64,000 bases of DNA from an uncultured bacterium (GCA_937889595.1 CALAOR010000078.1:124001-188000), one strand, 5' to 3'; shown: positions 43,418 through 52,960, numbered from the stretch's first letter. Notes: a model not told the origin generated them from the letters alone. Made by a program: numbers and translations.

Positions 43418-44605
43418 TCATAAATTGTAAATGTTATTAAACGCAGTTTCTATTCTTACAAGCTGCTCTGCCGGTCCATACCGGAGTATTGACAATACCC
43501 TGGCATTTTCGATTACATCAGGAGCCACCCCGTTATCATACAAATCCTTTATGACCGGGTACCATTCGCCCTGCCTGCATAAATAACCGGTCTTACCGTG
43601 ATCAATCACATTACGGTAAGCATAAGTCGGCGTCGCGCATGTTACAGTATCGACTATCGCCGATTCAAAAAATTTCAGCTCCGACTTGCAATTGGTAAAA
43701 ACGTTATCCAAAAGCGGCACGATATTAACGTCAACCTCGGCAATTTCCTTCTGCAACTCCCTGAAATCCTTGTAGGGGATTTTTTTTATCCTTTTTTTCA
43801 TTTCGTATTTTTTAAGATTATCAGGCATTTCCATATAACCCGCCACCTTTATACAAATATCGCCGCACTCTTCAATCAACATGGCCAATTCCGTGGATAT
43901 ATATTCAAAATCATTTTTGTGGGTAGGTGAGCCACTGAAATAACCAATAACAAAAGGCTTCTCAAACTTCATTTTCTTTTTTTCGTTTCTAAGGCATTCC
44001 GATGTCTCAACCTGCTCAGGGTTGAGAAAATTTGGTATGACAAATCCCGGTTTTTTAAAACAATCCGCCATTTTTTCCATTAAATAACCGTTTGTGGATA
44101 AAAAGGCGTCGCACATGTGTCCGGTCATGTTTATCCTTGAAAAATACGCAAACCAATGATCGTACATTTCCTGATTCATTAAATCCAATCCGTGAGTATT
44201 GATCAGAAGACGCAAATAATCAGTGTTAAAGATAAGGTCATCGGCATCAAAAACCGTTTTGATTTTTTTCCTTCTGCATTCTTCGATAAAACTGTTCAGA
44301 TTTTCGTCCCACCTAAACCTTATTATTACGGCGACATTGATAAATTCCGAGTATTTTTTCAGAATATTGATTTCATAGGAAAAAAAATAGGAAGCCCCCC
44401 ACTCCGGGCTTTCTTTAAGCGCGACGCACATATTGTATCCCCTGTATCTGAAAGTACTGCTGTCGGGGTTTTCATAAATGTAAACAACCGTTCTTTTTCC
44501 GCTTAAATAAGCCTGGTAGACGGTATTCACCCTTTTTTCAAATGAGATCATCCACGGATCCTTGAGGTTCTTAAAAAGATAATTGAAGTTGTTTAAATTA
44601 TACAT
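43418..44605 (-). CDS. Glycosyltransferase, GT4-like
   Basis: The 395-residue GT-B-type protein has a carboxy-terminal half with FVIGYFSGSPTHKNDFEYI and KSELKFFESAIVDTVTCATPTYAYRNVI, which resemble the nucleotide-sugar side of GT4 enzymes. The amino-terminal half begins VVYIYENPDSSTFRYRGYNM, with IKTVFDADDLIF, typical of transferases in O-antigen clusters. The donor and acceptor sugars cannot be told. The gene starts two bases after the stop of the next transferase gene upstream. Confidence 0.85.
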   Translation of the reverse strand: MYNLNNFNYLFKNLKDPWMISFEKRVNTVYQAYLSGKRTVVYIYENPDSSTFRYRGYNMCVALKESPEWGASYFFSYEINILKKYSEFINVAVIIRFRWDENLNSFIEECRRKKIKTVFDADDLIFNTDYLRLLINTHGLDLMNQEMYDHWFAYFSRINMTGHMCDAFLSTNGYLMEKMADCFKKPGFVIPNFLNPEQVETSECLRNEKKKMKFEKPFVIGYFSGSPTHKNDFEYISTELAMLIEECGDICIKVAGYMEMPDNLKKYEMKKRIKKIPYKDFRELQKEIAEVDVNIVPLLDNVFTNCKSELKFFESAIVDTVTCATPTYAYRNVIDHGKTGYLCRQGEWYPVIKDLYDNGVAPDVIENARVLSILRYGPAEQLVRIETAFNNIYNL

Positions 44606-44607
44606 TC

Positions 44608-45909
44608 TTATTTTGTCTTTTCTTCAATGAATTTATTGACCGGGTCAACAGCTTTATCCCAAGAGCGGCAAATGCAGCTTTTTCTGTAGTTTTCTTCCCT
44701 TTTAGCCCGGTCACGGACAAGCTTGACAGCCTTATCAAATCCATCAAGCATGGAAAACTTTTCAAGTTCGCTTGTTATGATGTTTTCAGAACATCCAATG
44801 GATAACTTATTCAGATACTTATTTGTGAGCACCACAGCGCCGGATGCCGCCATTTCAAGCACAGGATAAGACGGATGCGGAGAATACATGAGACAAAAAG
44901 CAATATCAACCGTTGATACAAATTCAGAATACTCTTTACGCGACATTTGTCCTTTAATAACCGGTTTTTTTCCGTTGGAAAAGGCAAAGGATCCGATACC
45001 TGCGCCGTCTATTACAATATCCCAGTTGTCAGAATCAATTATTCCGGCGTTAATGGCGTCATTTAAGTATGAAAGGCCTGTTTTAAAAAGATACCGGGAA
45101 TCCTTTGGCCTTCCGTAAAAAAACAGTTTATATCTGTCTTTCCCGGTAAAACTCTCCTTGCCGGCTTTAAAAATATTTTCGGGAAACGCCGGTTCAAAAC
45201 AACAGCTGCTTTTTATGATACTTTCAATTTTTATGTCCGCAAAATGGTCCAATAGCAGCCTGGAATCCACAATAAAATCAATGTTTTCTTTTTTTAATAC
45301 ACTTTCACAAAGCAACTTTTCGTCATTATTTGGATAAGCTGAAAGTACGGATCCCTGTATCATATAAAATAGCCTTTTTATTTTAGCTGTTTGATCTGTA
45401 ACGTATGCCGTCCACCAGGATGTCGCAATAAAAATATCTTTTTCAGATATTTCAAGTTTAAGAAGGTTGGGGTTTTTAATTTTTCCAAAATCCGAATAAA
45501 ATTCAACATTTTCCGGCTTTTTTATTTGATGATGCTTTATTAATTCGAAATATGCCCTTGCGTTAACATCCTCTTCTCTTGTTATTACGCGCAGATCCAT
45601 GCCGTTTTTTACCGCTATTTTGCTGGCAATTACAAGAGCCGTGGTAATTTCTCCGGACATATCGTCCCCGTCAATACTGTCGGTAATAATATTGAGCCTT
45701 TTTCCGGCCCTTTCAACACCAATGGTATTTAAAGGCCTGATATTATTTTCGAGATCATATATCAATTCCTGGACATCGACGGGGTTAAACCTGTTTTGAA
45801 GTTTGAATATCTTGATTATTTTGTTTTTTATTCTTCTGAAAGTCGCGGTCAAACCCTGGTCTTTTGCGGTTTTCACTGCTTTTTTAATCAACGAGATGAT
45901 TTTTCCCAT
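44608..45909 (-). CDS. Glycosyltransferase, WsaF-like rhamnosyltransferase family
   Basis: The 433-residue GT-B protein has features of the WsaF group: IKRLFYMIQGSVLSAYPNNDEKLL, FYGRPKDSRYLF, and the end-domain CLMYSPHPSYPVLEMAASGAVVLTN. WsaF is a rhamnosyltransferase of an S-layer glycan; the sugar here is not proven. It is first in the minus-strand glycan run and starts with a basic amphipathic segment (KKAVKTAKDQGLTATFRRIKNK) that may bind the membrane. Confidence 0.85.
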   Translation of the reverse strand: MGKIISLIKKAVKTAKDQGLTATFRRIKNKIIKIFKLQNRFNPVDVQELIYDLENNIRPLNTIGVERAGKRLNIITDSIDGDDMSGEITTALVIASKIAVKNGMDLRVITREEDVNARAYFELIKHHQIKKPENVEFYSDFGKIKNPNLLKLEISEKDIFIATSWWTAYVTDQTAKIKRLFYMIQGSVLSAYPNNDEKLLCESVLKKENIDFIVDSRLLLDHFADIKIESIIKSSCCFEPAFPENIFKAGKESFTGKDRYKLFFYGRPKDSRYLFKTGLSYLNDAINAGIIDSDNWDIVIDGAGIGSFAFSNGKKPVIKGQMSRKEYSEFVSTVDIAFCLMYSPHPSYPVLEMAASGAVVLTNKYLNKLSIGCSENIITSELEKFSMLDGFDKAVKLVRDRAKREENYRKSCICRSWDKAVDPVNKFIEEKTK

Positions 45910-46129
45910 TTTCTTCTTTCTTCTTCACTCGTGGTGGATTTTCCACTTCTGAAATGAAAAAAATAAAGTTTTTTATGCATATAACCGTCTAAAAAAATCC
46001 GATTTATCCTGATAATAATACACCAACCACTAACCGCTTGCAAGGTTTAAATACCATTAACTTTTATATCCCTTTTCGCCCTGTATTTTGTTATAATTAT
46101 TTGAAATAACCTGTGGCAGGAGGCTTTTT

Positions 46130-47041
46130 TTGATATATCCAGCGATTAATATCATTATTCTTAATTTCAACGGAAATGAACTGCTCAAAGAATGCCTTCC
46201 CTTTGTGATTACATCGGCCGAAATCTACAAAGGCCGTTGTACAGTCACGGTCCTTGACAACTGCAGTTCCGACGGTTCGGTTGAATATTTAAATAAAAAT
46301 TTTAATAGTGTCAAAACTGCATCCGCCCCGAAAAATGAGGTCCTAATTTCCTACAATGACCACATAATAAACCACACGAAAGAGGACATCATAGTCCTGC
46401 TCAACAACGACATAAAAACCGCGCCGGATTTCCTGGAGCCACTGATCAAATATTTCGAAAAACCCGATACTTTCTTCGCCGCCCCCAGGCAGATGAGCTT
46501 TGACGGCAGGGATTATCAGGGCGGGCTGCACAGGATCAAAAACAAGCTGGGGTTTCCCTACATAGGCCCGTTTTTCCCGGGATATGAAAAACTGCTGTCA
46601 ACCCCGGGTTACACCGCTTATACGGGCAATGGCGCGTTCAGAAAAGATATTTTCATAAAACTCGGCGGGTTTGACCGTATGTATCTCCCGGGGTATGTTG
46701 AAGACGCCGACCTGTGCTACAGGGCATGGAAGTCGGGTTACAAGGGCTACTATGAACCTTCTTCCGTGATATACCATAAGGAAAGCGTGACCTTTAAGAA
46801 CAATTATCCGGCTAAAAAACTGTTTGTGACCGGTTACAGGAACGCGTTTTTATTCGCCTGGAAGAACTTCAGCACGGCGCTGCTGCTTAAGCATATTTTT
46901 TTGCTTCCTTTAACCGTGATCGTATTCGCCCTGACGGGCCGTTTTTGGCACATTGAAGGGCTAATAAAAGCTTTGTTTAAAATACCTGAGATAAATAGAT
47001 CCAAAGGAAGTGTGAATAAAGATCTTTTAAAGTTAATATAA
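46130..47041 (+). CDS. GT2-family glycosyltransferase
   Basis: The 303-residue GT-A enzyme is of the rhamnosyltransferase-like GT2 type. It has INIIILNFNGNELLKECLP, TVLDNCSSDGSVEYL, the metal-site region LLNNDIKTAPDFLEP, and DRMYLPGYVEDADLCYRAWKSGYKGYY. A hydrophobic segment near residue 255 (ALLLKHIFLLPLTVIVFAL) may tether it to the membrane. The start is a TTG at 46130 with AGGAGG at 46118-46123; a TATAAT box lies at 46092-46097. It is divergent from the main glycan run and shares its upstream region of 220 bases. Confidence 0.92.
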   Translation: MIYPAINIIILNFNGNELLKECLPFVITSAEIYKGRCTVTVLDNCSSDGSVEYLNKNFNSVKTASAPKNEVLISYNDHIINHTKEDIIVLLNNDIKTAPDFLEPLIKYFEKPDTFFAAPRQMSFDGRDYQGGLHRIKNKLGFPYIGPFFPGYEKLLSTPGYTAYTGNGAFRKDIFIKLGGFDRMYLPGYVEDADLCYRAWKSGYKGYYEPSSVIYHKESVTFKNNYPAKKLFVTGYRNAFLFAWKNFSTALLLKHIFLLPLTVIVFALTGRFWHIEGLIKALFKIPEINRSKGSVNKDLLKLI

Positions 47042-47062
47042 ATTTATAACCACTGCCATCCG

Positions 47063-48067
47063 TTACTTCGCCCTGTTCTTCGCCATTTCAATGGCCGTGT
47101 AAAACGCCGCGAGTATTGACTTTTCCACGGCTTTTCCCGTGCCTGCTATGTCATAGGCTGTCCCGTGATCGGGGGACGTCCTTATAATAGGAAGGCCGAG
47201 CGTTACATTCACGCCTGTGTCAAAGGAAAGCAGCTTTAAAGGAACCAGCCCCTGGTCATGGTACATGGCAAGGACAGCGTCATGTGTTTTGTGGTTCACC
47301 ACTTTATTGAACAGCGTATCAGCCGGGTAAGGGCCGTCCGCCTTTATTCCCATTGCTTTTGCCTTTTTAATTGCCGGTATTATTATTTTTGCTTCTTCGT
47401 CCCCAAAAGCGCCCTCTTCACCCGCGTGTGGGTTGAGCCCGCACACCGCGATCGAAGGATTTTTAATCCCGAAATCTTTTGAAAGCGACCTGTCAGCAAG
47501 CTCTAAAAGCGACGCAATACCGTTTACGGTTAATTTTTCAGGCACGTTTTTTAATGCCGTGTGTATGGTCGCTAGTATTACTTTTAGTTTTTCCCCCATG
47601 AGCATCATTGCGTATTTTTTTGTTTTTGTATATTTGGCGAATATCTCGGTGTGGCCGGGGAACTTTATGCCCGCCATGTGCAGGCTGTGCTTGTTTATAG
47701 GTGAGGTTACGACAGCGTCGATCTTTTTTGCCATGGCAAATTCAATGGATTTTTTTATGTATTCAAACGAGGCTGAACCTGTCGCCTTTCCCGCCTCGCC
47801 AATGCCGTATTCTTCCGGGGAAAGCAGCCTTAGATCGAGCAGGTTTATTATATTACGGTCCTTTGAAAGGTTATTTATATCCTTGACAGGTTTGATAGCT
47901 ATCCTGTTTGAAATCCGCCTTTGTGCGCCGAGCATGGGAAACAGGTCGCCGATGACAAAAACGTCCGCGTATCTATATATATCGTGCTTTGCGAACATCT
48001 TCACGATTATCTCGGGCCCGACCCCGGCCGGGTCGCCCATGGTGATAGCGATTTTAAATCGTTTCAA
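47063..48067 (-). CDS. pdxA: 4-hydroxythreonine-4-phosphate dehydrogenase
   Basis: This pyridoxal phosphate synthesis enzyme (DXP-dependent route) starts ITMGDPAGVGPEIIVK and has PGHTEIFAKYTKTKK and HDAVLAMYHDQGLVPLK, including the metal-binding histidines. I place the start at TTG 48067, because a GGAGG ribosome site (about 48075-48081) lies seven bases before it. An in-frame ATG at 48082 would put the GGAGG inside the coding region. At 334 residues it has normal length. It converges on the glycosyltransferase gene at 46130-47041. Confidence 0.95.
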   Translation of the reverse strand: MKRFKIAITMGDPAGVGPEIIVKMFAKHDIYRYADVFVIGDLFPMLGAQRRISNRIAIKPVKDINNLSKDRNIINLLDLRLLSPEEYGIGEAGKATGSASFEYIKKSIEFAMAKKIDAVVTSPINKHSLHMAGIKFPGHTEIFAKYTKTKKYAMMLMGEKLKVILATIHTALKNVPEKLTVNGIASLLELADRSLSKDFGIKNPSIAVCGLNPHAGEEGAFGDEEAKIIIPAIKKAKAMGIKADGPYPADTLFNKVVNHKTHDAVLAMYHDQGLVPLKLLSFDTGVNVTLGLPIIRTSPDHGTAYDIAGTGKAVEKSILAAFYTAIEMAKNRAK

Positions 48068-48104
48068 TATATTTACCTCCATGCTTGCCAGCCTTTGTTT
48101 GACC

Positions 48105-48221
48105 CGAAGAACCCGCAGCGGGTGACACAGCGTGTCATCCCTACGCGTTATTGTTATTTTTTTTTAAACTATTATTGTACCGTTGCGTAGGGGCCGCACG
48201 CTGTGCGACCCGCTGCGGGAT
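48105..48221. repeat. Interrupted long inverted repeat between pdxA and hisS
   Basis: The left part (about 48110-48146) contains CGCAGCGGGT, CAGCGTG and CCCTACGC in order. The right part (about 48184-48221) contains GCGTAGGG, CACGCTG and ACCCGCTGCG. Each block pairs with its partner, separated by four-base mismatched spacers. It resembles the GTAGGGGC hairpin family at 16557-16618. It may also terminate hisS transcription. Confidence 0.6.
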
Positions 48222-48242
48222 TTAAAACCGGTTGATGTTATG

Positions 48243-49478
48243 TTATTCGTTCTTGACTTCTTTTACTATGCATTCAAGATCCATTGCCTGCTGCGCGCCT
48301 GTTGCCATGTTTTTCAGCGCGTAACTGCCTGTTTTTATCTCATTCTCACCTATTATAACCACAAACCTTGATTTTTTTGATTCTGCTTCCCTGAACTGGG
48401 ATTTAAAACTGTTGCCTTCATAGCTCATGGCTGCTTTTACGCCCTGCGCCCTTAACTTATTCAGGAGGTCAAAGCCTTCATGCAGGTATGCTTTATCAGC
48501 AACCACAAAAACATCCGGCCCGGCTGCGTCAATTATCCTTCCTTCGGCTGTCAAAACCTCCGCCATTCTTTCCATACCGAGCGCGAACCCGGTTGCGGGT
48601 GTTTTCTTCCCGCCCAGTTCCTCCACCAGGTTGTCATACCTTCCGCCCGCAAGTATTGTGTTCTGCTGGGGCCCAAGCTTGTCGGTTGTGAATTCAAAAA
48701 CAGTACCCGTGTAGTAATCAAGCCCCCTTACCATTGTGGGGGTCTCAACGTACGCCGTGTATGAGGCCACGAGCATTTCCTTTACTTTTGAGTAATGTTC
48801 CGCCGCCTCCGGCTTTAAATTCTGCGTTATAAGCGGCGCGTCCATAACAGCTTTTTTGCACGTTTCGTTCTTGCAGTCAAGTACGCGTATGGGTGCGCGC
48901 TCAAGCTTGTTTAAACAGTCCCCGCACAGGCCGGCCCTTTTTGTTTCCAGGAACGTTTTCAGTTTTTCATAATACCCGTCTTCCGCGGCAAGGCAGTTGA
49001 TGTGAAGGACGCTGCCTGTAACCCCTATGGCCGCGATTATGTCGGCTGCCATGCGTATCACTTCCGCGTCCTTATACGGGGTGGCGTCCCCGAAAGCTTC
49101 CACGCCTATCTGGAAAAATTCCCTGTACCGCCCGGCCTGCGGACGCTCATACCTGAACATCTGTCCCAGATAATACAGATTTGACTTTGGGCCCATATTA
49201 TTTTCTATATATGCCCTGACAACTCCAGCCGTGCCCTCGGGCCTGAGCACTATGTGCCTTCCTTTTTTGTCCTTAAAATCATACATTTCTTTCATGACTA
49301 TGTCGGAGCCTTCGCCTATGCCGCGGACAAAAAGCCCTATTTCCTCTATTGTCGGGGTGATTATCAGCCGGTAATCGTACAACTTAAAAATACCGGATGA
49401 TTTTATTATGATGTGTTCCCACACTGGCGTTATTTCCGGCACCACATCCTTGACCCCGCGCAGGCGCTGGTATTTCAT
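48243..49478 (-). CDS. hisS: Histidyl-tRNA synthetase
   Basis: The 411-residue class II synthetase has RGVKDVVPEITPVWEHI, LRPEGTAGVVRAYIEN, the His-specific VRGLDYYTGTVFEF and AGGRYDNLVEELGG. The anticodon-binding domain is at the end. It starts one base after the stop of the large lipoprotein gene, so the two are coupled. Confidence 0.97.
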   Translation of the reverse strand: MKYQRLRGVKDVVPEITPVWEHIIIKSSGIFKLYDYRLIITPTIEEIGLFVRGIGEGSDIVMKEMYDFKDKKGRHIVLRPEGTAGVVRAYIENNMGPKSNLYYLGQMFRYERPQAGRYREFFQIGVEAFGDATPYKDAEVIRMAADIIAAIGVTGSVLHINCLAAEDGYYEKLKTFLETKRAGLCGDCLNKLERAPIRVLDCKNETCKKAVMDAPLITQNLKPEAAEHYSKVKEMLVASYTAYVETPTMVRGLDYYTGTVFEFTTDKLGPQQNTILAGGRYDNLVEELGGKKTPATGFALGMERMAEVLTAEGRIIDAAGPDVFVVADKAYLHEGFDLLNKLRAQGVKAAMSYEGNSFKSQFREAESKKSRFVVIIGENEIKTGSYALKNMATGAQQAMDLECIVKEVKNE

Positions 49479-49479
49479 G

Positions 49480-51822
49480 TTATTCGCCCGTTACTTTTTT
49501 CAGTAATACGGGATTGTCTTTTCCAGCCTGCATGAGGTAGTACTCCTTGGCGGAATCCCCGTTTGCGTCAAAAGAAAACATTCCCGTGGCGCCCGGGTGG
49601 TTTTTTATCAATGCCAGCGCATCCCTGAAACTCTCGCGCGATGTGATTGGTTTGTCCAGGACCATACACGCCATCTTTAACGCGTCATATGAGGCTGCGG
49701 CTATCACTTCGGGGGTATTTGCGTATTTATCCCTGTATTTTCTCACGAATTCCGACACAACCGGGTCTGTGTCTTCAGGGTAAAACTCCAGGGGGAATAT
49801 AATGCCGTCCACGTTTTCCTTAAAGTTGGCGATATACCCGGACGACATGGCCGAGCTGCCGAAAACCGGAAGATCAAAATCATAAAACTTCAGCTGGTCC
49901 TTTATCAGTACCATTTTCCTGTCGGTCGCGGGTATGTATAAAGCGTCTATTATTATCGGGTTCTTTTTCGGGTCCTTTACTTTCCTGTAGTCCACGGTTA
50001 TCTCGTCTAAAACCGCTTCATCTTTGACCGATATGGCCTGCAGCGTTATCCTGAACTTGAAATAATCATCTTCAGTAAAGTTATAAACTATGCTTGAGTT
50101 TCCTTTTGAATCAGCCGTCATTTCAGGCATAAAGTTGGCGTATATGGTATTGGCTTTTTCTTCCGTGATCCTGCCCCATACCAGGACATCAGCGTTCTGT
50201 TTGGACGCTATGTTCAGCGCGATTTCCCTGTCCAGATCCTCAGCCTCAACACCCATTGAAGCCATGGTATCGTCCACGTTTTTCTGTTTTATAACCTCCG
50301 ACGCGCTTGATTTTGCCAGGGTATAACTTAATTTTTTTGTCATGTCGTCGTCTATCATAAGGCGCCTGACATCATCCCCACGGGGGGATAAGTGCACGAT
50401 ACAGAAATGAACTTTTTTCATCCTGGGGTCGGGCGTGGGTTTTGGTATGGCATAATCGTCCGGAGGTATTATGTTCATGTAATCAAACGCCTTGGCCAGC
50501 ATCCTTTTTCCCGCCTCCTCCATCTCGTCGTCAAGCTTCATTTTTTCCGTCGCGCGCTTTTCTTTCAGCAGTATCGTATTTATGCCCCCTAAAAGCACCA
50601 TCTGTTCCTGAAAGTCGTTTACCGCCGGGTCATATGAGATCTGCCTGACCATATTTCCGCCGGAACTTTTTATTTTTTCCGCGAATGAGTCGTTTAATAT
50701 TTTCCCGTATGCGTTATCAGAGTATAACGCGGCTATATTCTTATAAGCGGTGTTTTCCATTATATACCTGGCTGTCGCGTACGCCTGGCCCTTCGCTGTG
50801 CCGCAGTTCCTGAAAAAGTACCGGCTTTTTCCCGTCAAGTCGGGCTGTGCCGCAGTGGATGAAATAAGGGCCGTATTATACCTGTCCATTATGGGGGTGA
50901 TGGTTTTTACTGTCTTTGAATAAAGCGGCCCGAGAAAAGCTATGACTCCGTCCGTTTCTATGGCTTTGGTGACCGCGGCTTCAAGTTTTGGGTTTTCTTC
51001 GTCTATGTAAACCAAGCTCAGGGCCAGGCCCGGTTCTTTTGCGCCATTATACTCGGCCAGGGCTATTTCCAACCCGCTTTTCACCAGGCTTCCTATATCC
51101 ATGGATTTGCCGGTGAGCGGTATGATAACACCTATCTTGCTGGCGTTGGTGGGCTTGACTTTTGCGGAAGCCCTGTAAATATCCGTTATCTCCTTGTAAA
51201 AAGCGCTGTCCCTGAAATCTATCAAAAACGCGTTCGCGTGGGTATTAAATTCATCAGGGTTATTTTCCGCGTAATCCAGCTTGCACAGGTAATACAGGGC
51301 GTATTCATCGACCATTTTGTGTATATGTTTCGCGTAGATTGCTTTTAATCCTTCCCTGTTCAGGGCCGATACCATAAAATTAAGCCTGTCCACCGCCACT
51401 GCCTCAAACTGCCTGAACTGGTGCCGTTTTTCAAGCAGCACCTTTATCCTTGCCTGTGCATTTACCGTGTCTGCTTTTTCCATGTTTATATCGAACAGCC
51501 TTGCTATGGAAAGATACCCAAAGTCCGTATCCGAATAATATTTTTCGTTGAACTCAAAATATTTCAGGGCGTCGGGATAATTCTTTTTGTTGTAATGGTA
51601 TTGTCCCGCCCAGAAAGCGCCCTTGGAGCGTTCGTCCGAATCCCTGCCGTCTTTGGCGAGCTTTTTCCAGGAGTCAAACTCTTCGTCGGAAACCTGCGCA
51701 TTTTTGTCCTTCACGGCCGCGTCCGCGGTCTTATTTACTTTTACGGTCACGCATCCAGAGAAAGCAAAAGCCAAAAATCCGCAAATGACGAACAATGACA
51801 AGAACTTAATTGTATTTTTCAT
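49480..51822 (-). CDS. LpoA-like lipoprotein with an inserted TolB-N/LpoB-like domain
   Basis: The 780-residue lipoprotein has FSGC with lipid-modified Cys24. Residues 64-215 form TPR-like helices (GAFWAGQYHYNKKNYPDALKY). Residues 228-412 are the first part of a type I periplasmic-binding fold (KIGVIIPLTGKSMDIGSLVKSG, VIAFLGPLYSKTV), which resumes at about 620-780. TPR plus this fold is the LpoA plan, an outer-membrane activator of class A penicillin-binding proteins. Residues 470-612 interrupt the fold with SEVIKQKNVDDTMASMGVEAE and IASKQNADVLVWGRI. These look like the TolB-amino-terminal/LpoB-type fold used by the other activator family. The LpoA match is moderate and the LpoB match is by motif pattern only; an ABC substrate-binding role remains possible. 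Confidence 0.7.
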   Translation of the reverse strand: MKNTIKFLSLFVICGFLAFAFSGCVTVKVNKTADAAVKDKNAQVSDEEFDSWKKLAKDGRDSDERSKGAFWAGQYHYNKKNYPDALKYFEFNEKYYSDTDFGYLSIARLFDINMEKADTVNAQARIKVLLEKRHQFRQFEAVAVDRLNFMVSALNREGLKAIYAKHIHKMVDEYALYYLCKLDYAENNPDEFNTHANAFLIDFRDSAFYKEITDIYRASAKVKPTNASKIGVIIPLTGKSMDIGSLVKSGLEIALAEYNGAKEPGLALSLVYIDEENPKLEAAVTKAIETDGVIAFLGPLYSKTVKTITPIMDRYNTALISSTAAQPDLTGKSRYFFRNCGTAKGQAYATARYIMENTAYKNIAALYSDNAYGKILNDSFAEKIKSSGGNMVRQISYDPAVNDFQEQMVLLGGINTILLKEKRATEKMKLDDEMEEAGKRMLAKAFDYMNIIPPDDYAIPKPTPDPRMKKVHFCIVHLSPRGDDVRRLMIDDDMTKKLSYTLAKSSASEVIKQKNVDDTMASMGVEAEDLDREIALNIASKQNADVLVWGRITEEKANTIYANFMPEMTADSKGNSSIVYNFTEDDYFKFRITLQAISVKDEAVLDEITVDYRKVKDPKKNPIIIDALYIPATDRKMVLIKDQLKFYDFDLPVFGSSAMSSGYIANFKENVDGIIFPLEFYPEDTDPVVSEFVRKYRDKYANTPEVIAAASYDALKMACMVLDKPITSRESFRDALALIKNHPGATGMFSFDANGDSAKEYYLMQAGKDNPVLLKKVTGE

Positions 51823-51995
51823 GTTTCCCTTTTCATGTTTGTTTTATTTATTTTAATAAGTCCAAGGTTAACATCTTTAAATAACCTCATATGGTCCGCA
51901 TGTTGTCAGTGTGAAGAGGCGCATTTGGTTTATGCCGGCGAAGCAATGACGGCACTACACAAATACCCTGACAAAATTTTATCCAGAAAATTTTG

Positions 51996-52946
51996 TTACT
52001 TTACCGCGTCCTGGTTCACCGTGACCTTGTACTTTTTCTTCAGCGCGCCGATCGCGTCATCAAACACCTGCTGCTGTTTCTTTTCCTTTATCATTTTGGT
52101 TATTTTGTCCTTTGAATCGTCGTACGAGTATTTTTTTCTCTCAAGCACCTTTATTATATGATAGCCGTAAACGGTCTTGACAGGCTGCGACACTTCGCCG
52201 TCGGCCATGGCAAAAGCTGTGTCTTCAAACTCCTGCACCATGACGCCCTTTGTAAAGGCCCCGAGGTTCCCGCCTTTTTCCTTGGTAGTAGCGTCCTCGG
52301 AGTATTTTTTCGCTATCTCGTCAAAAGACTCGCCGGAGAGTATCCTCTTGTGCAGCGAATCCGCGAGCTGTTTGCTCTTCACAAGTATGTGTTGGGCCTT
52401 TATTTCCACAAAATCGCCCGTGTGCGCCTCATAGTAAGCCTTCGCGTCTTTTTCGGAAACCTGCGATTTCTTTTCAATATTTTCCGCGTAGTAAACATGC
52501 GACAGTATGTCGTCAAAATCCCAGTCGTATTTCACCTTTAAGTCGGGCCTGTCGGCGTAACCGAGCGACCGCGCTTCCAGGGCCATCATTTTTTTATTTA
52601 CTATGAACTGGATGAATTCCTTTTCCTGGTCCTTTGTAAGCTTGTAATCGAATTTCTGGCTCATGTAGTCCGTGATAACCCTGTACTTTTCCTTCGTCAG
52701 CACGTACTGCCCGATTATGGCTATGGTCGCGTCGTCAAGTTTTCTTAAGTCTTCTCCGGCCAAAGGTTCGGCCGGCGTTGCCCGGTCTTCCCTGTCAGAT
52801 ACGCTTTTTTCAAAACCGGCTTTTTGCGCAGTTTCAGGCGGGGCAAGCATGGTGTTGTCAAGTTTCACTTCCGTGGTGGTGGTGTCGCACGAAACTGTAA
52901 GGACAGCCAGCGCCAGCGCGACAAATAATATCATGGTCTTTTTCAT
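51996..52946 (-). CDS. Parvulin-type peptidyl-prolyl isomerase lipoprotein
   Basis: The 316-residue protein has LTVSC with lipid-modified Cys20. A SurA-like helical region follows (residues 75-165). The parvulin domain is VEIKAQHILVKSKQLADSLHKRI ... GGNLGAFTKGVMVQEFEDTAFAM ... TVYGYHIIKVLERK. It should fold exported proteins in the periplasm, likely outer-membrane barrels. Anchoring to a membrane resembles PrsA more than soluble SurA. The 170 bases between it and the next gene hold nothing recognisable. Confidence 0.92.
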   Translation of the reverse strand: MKKTMILFVALALAVLTVSCDTTTTEVKLDNTMLAPPETAQKAGFEKSVSDREDRATPAEPLAGEDLRKLDDATIAIIGQYVLTKEKYRVITDYMSQKFDYKLTKDQEKEFIQFIVNKKMMALEARSLGYADRPDLKVKYDWDFDDILSHVYYAENIEKKSQVSEKDAKAYYEAHTGDFVEIKAQHILVKSKQLADSLHKRILSGESFDEIAKKYSEDATTKEKGGNLGAFTKGVMVQEFEDTAFAMADGEVSQPVKTVYGYHIIKVLERKKYSYDDSKDKITKMIKEKKQQQVFDDAIGALKKKYKVTVNQDAVK

Positions 52947-52960
52947 CTTTCACCTCTTTT

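Noticed and set aside
48068-48082. ATG start for pdxA at 48082
   Set aside because: The GGAGG ribosome site is then inside the coding region. TTG 48067 is correctly spaced.
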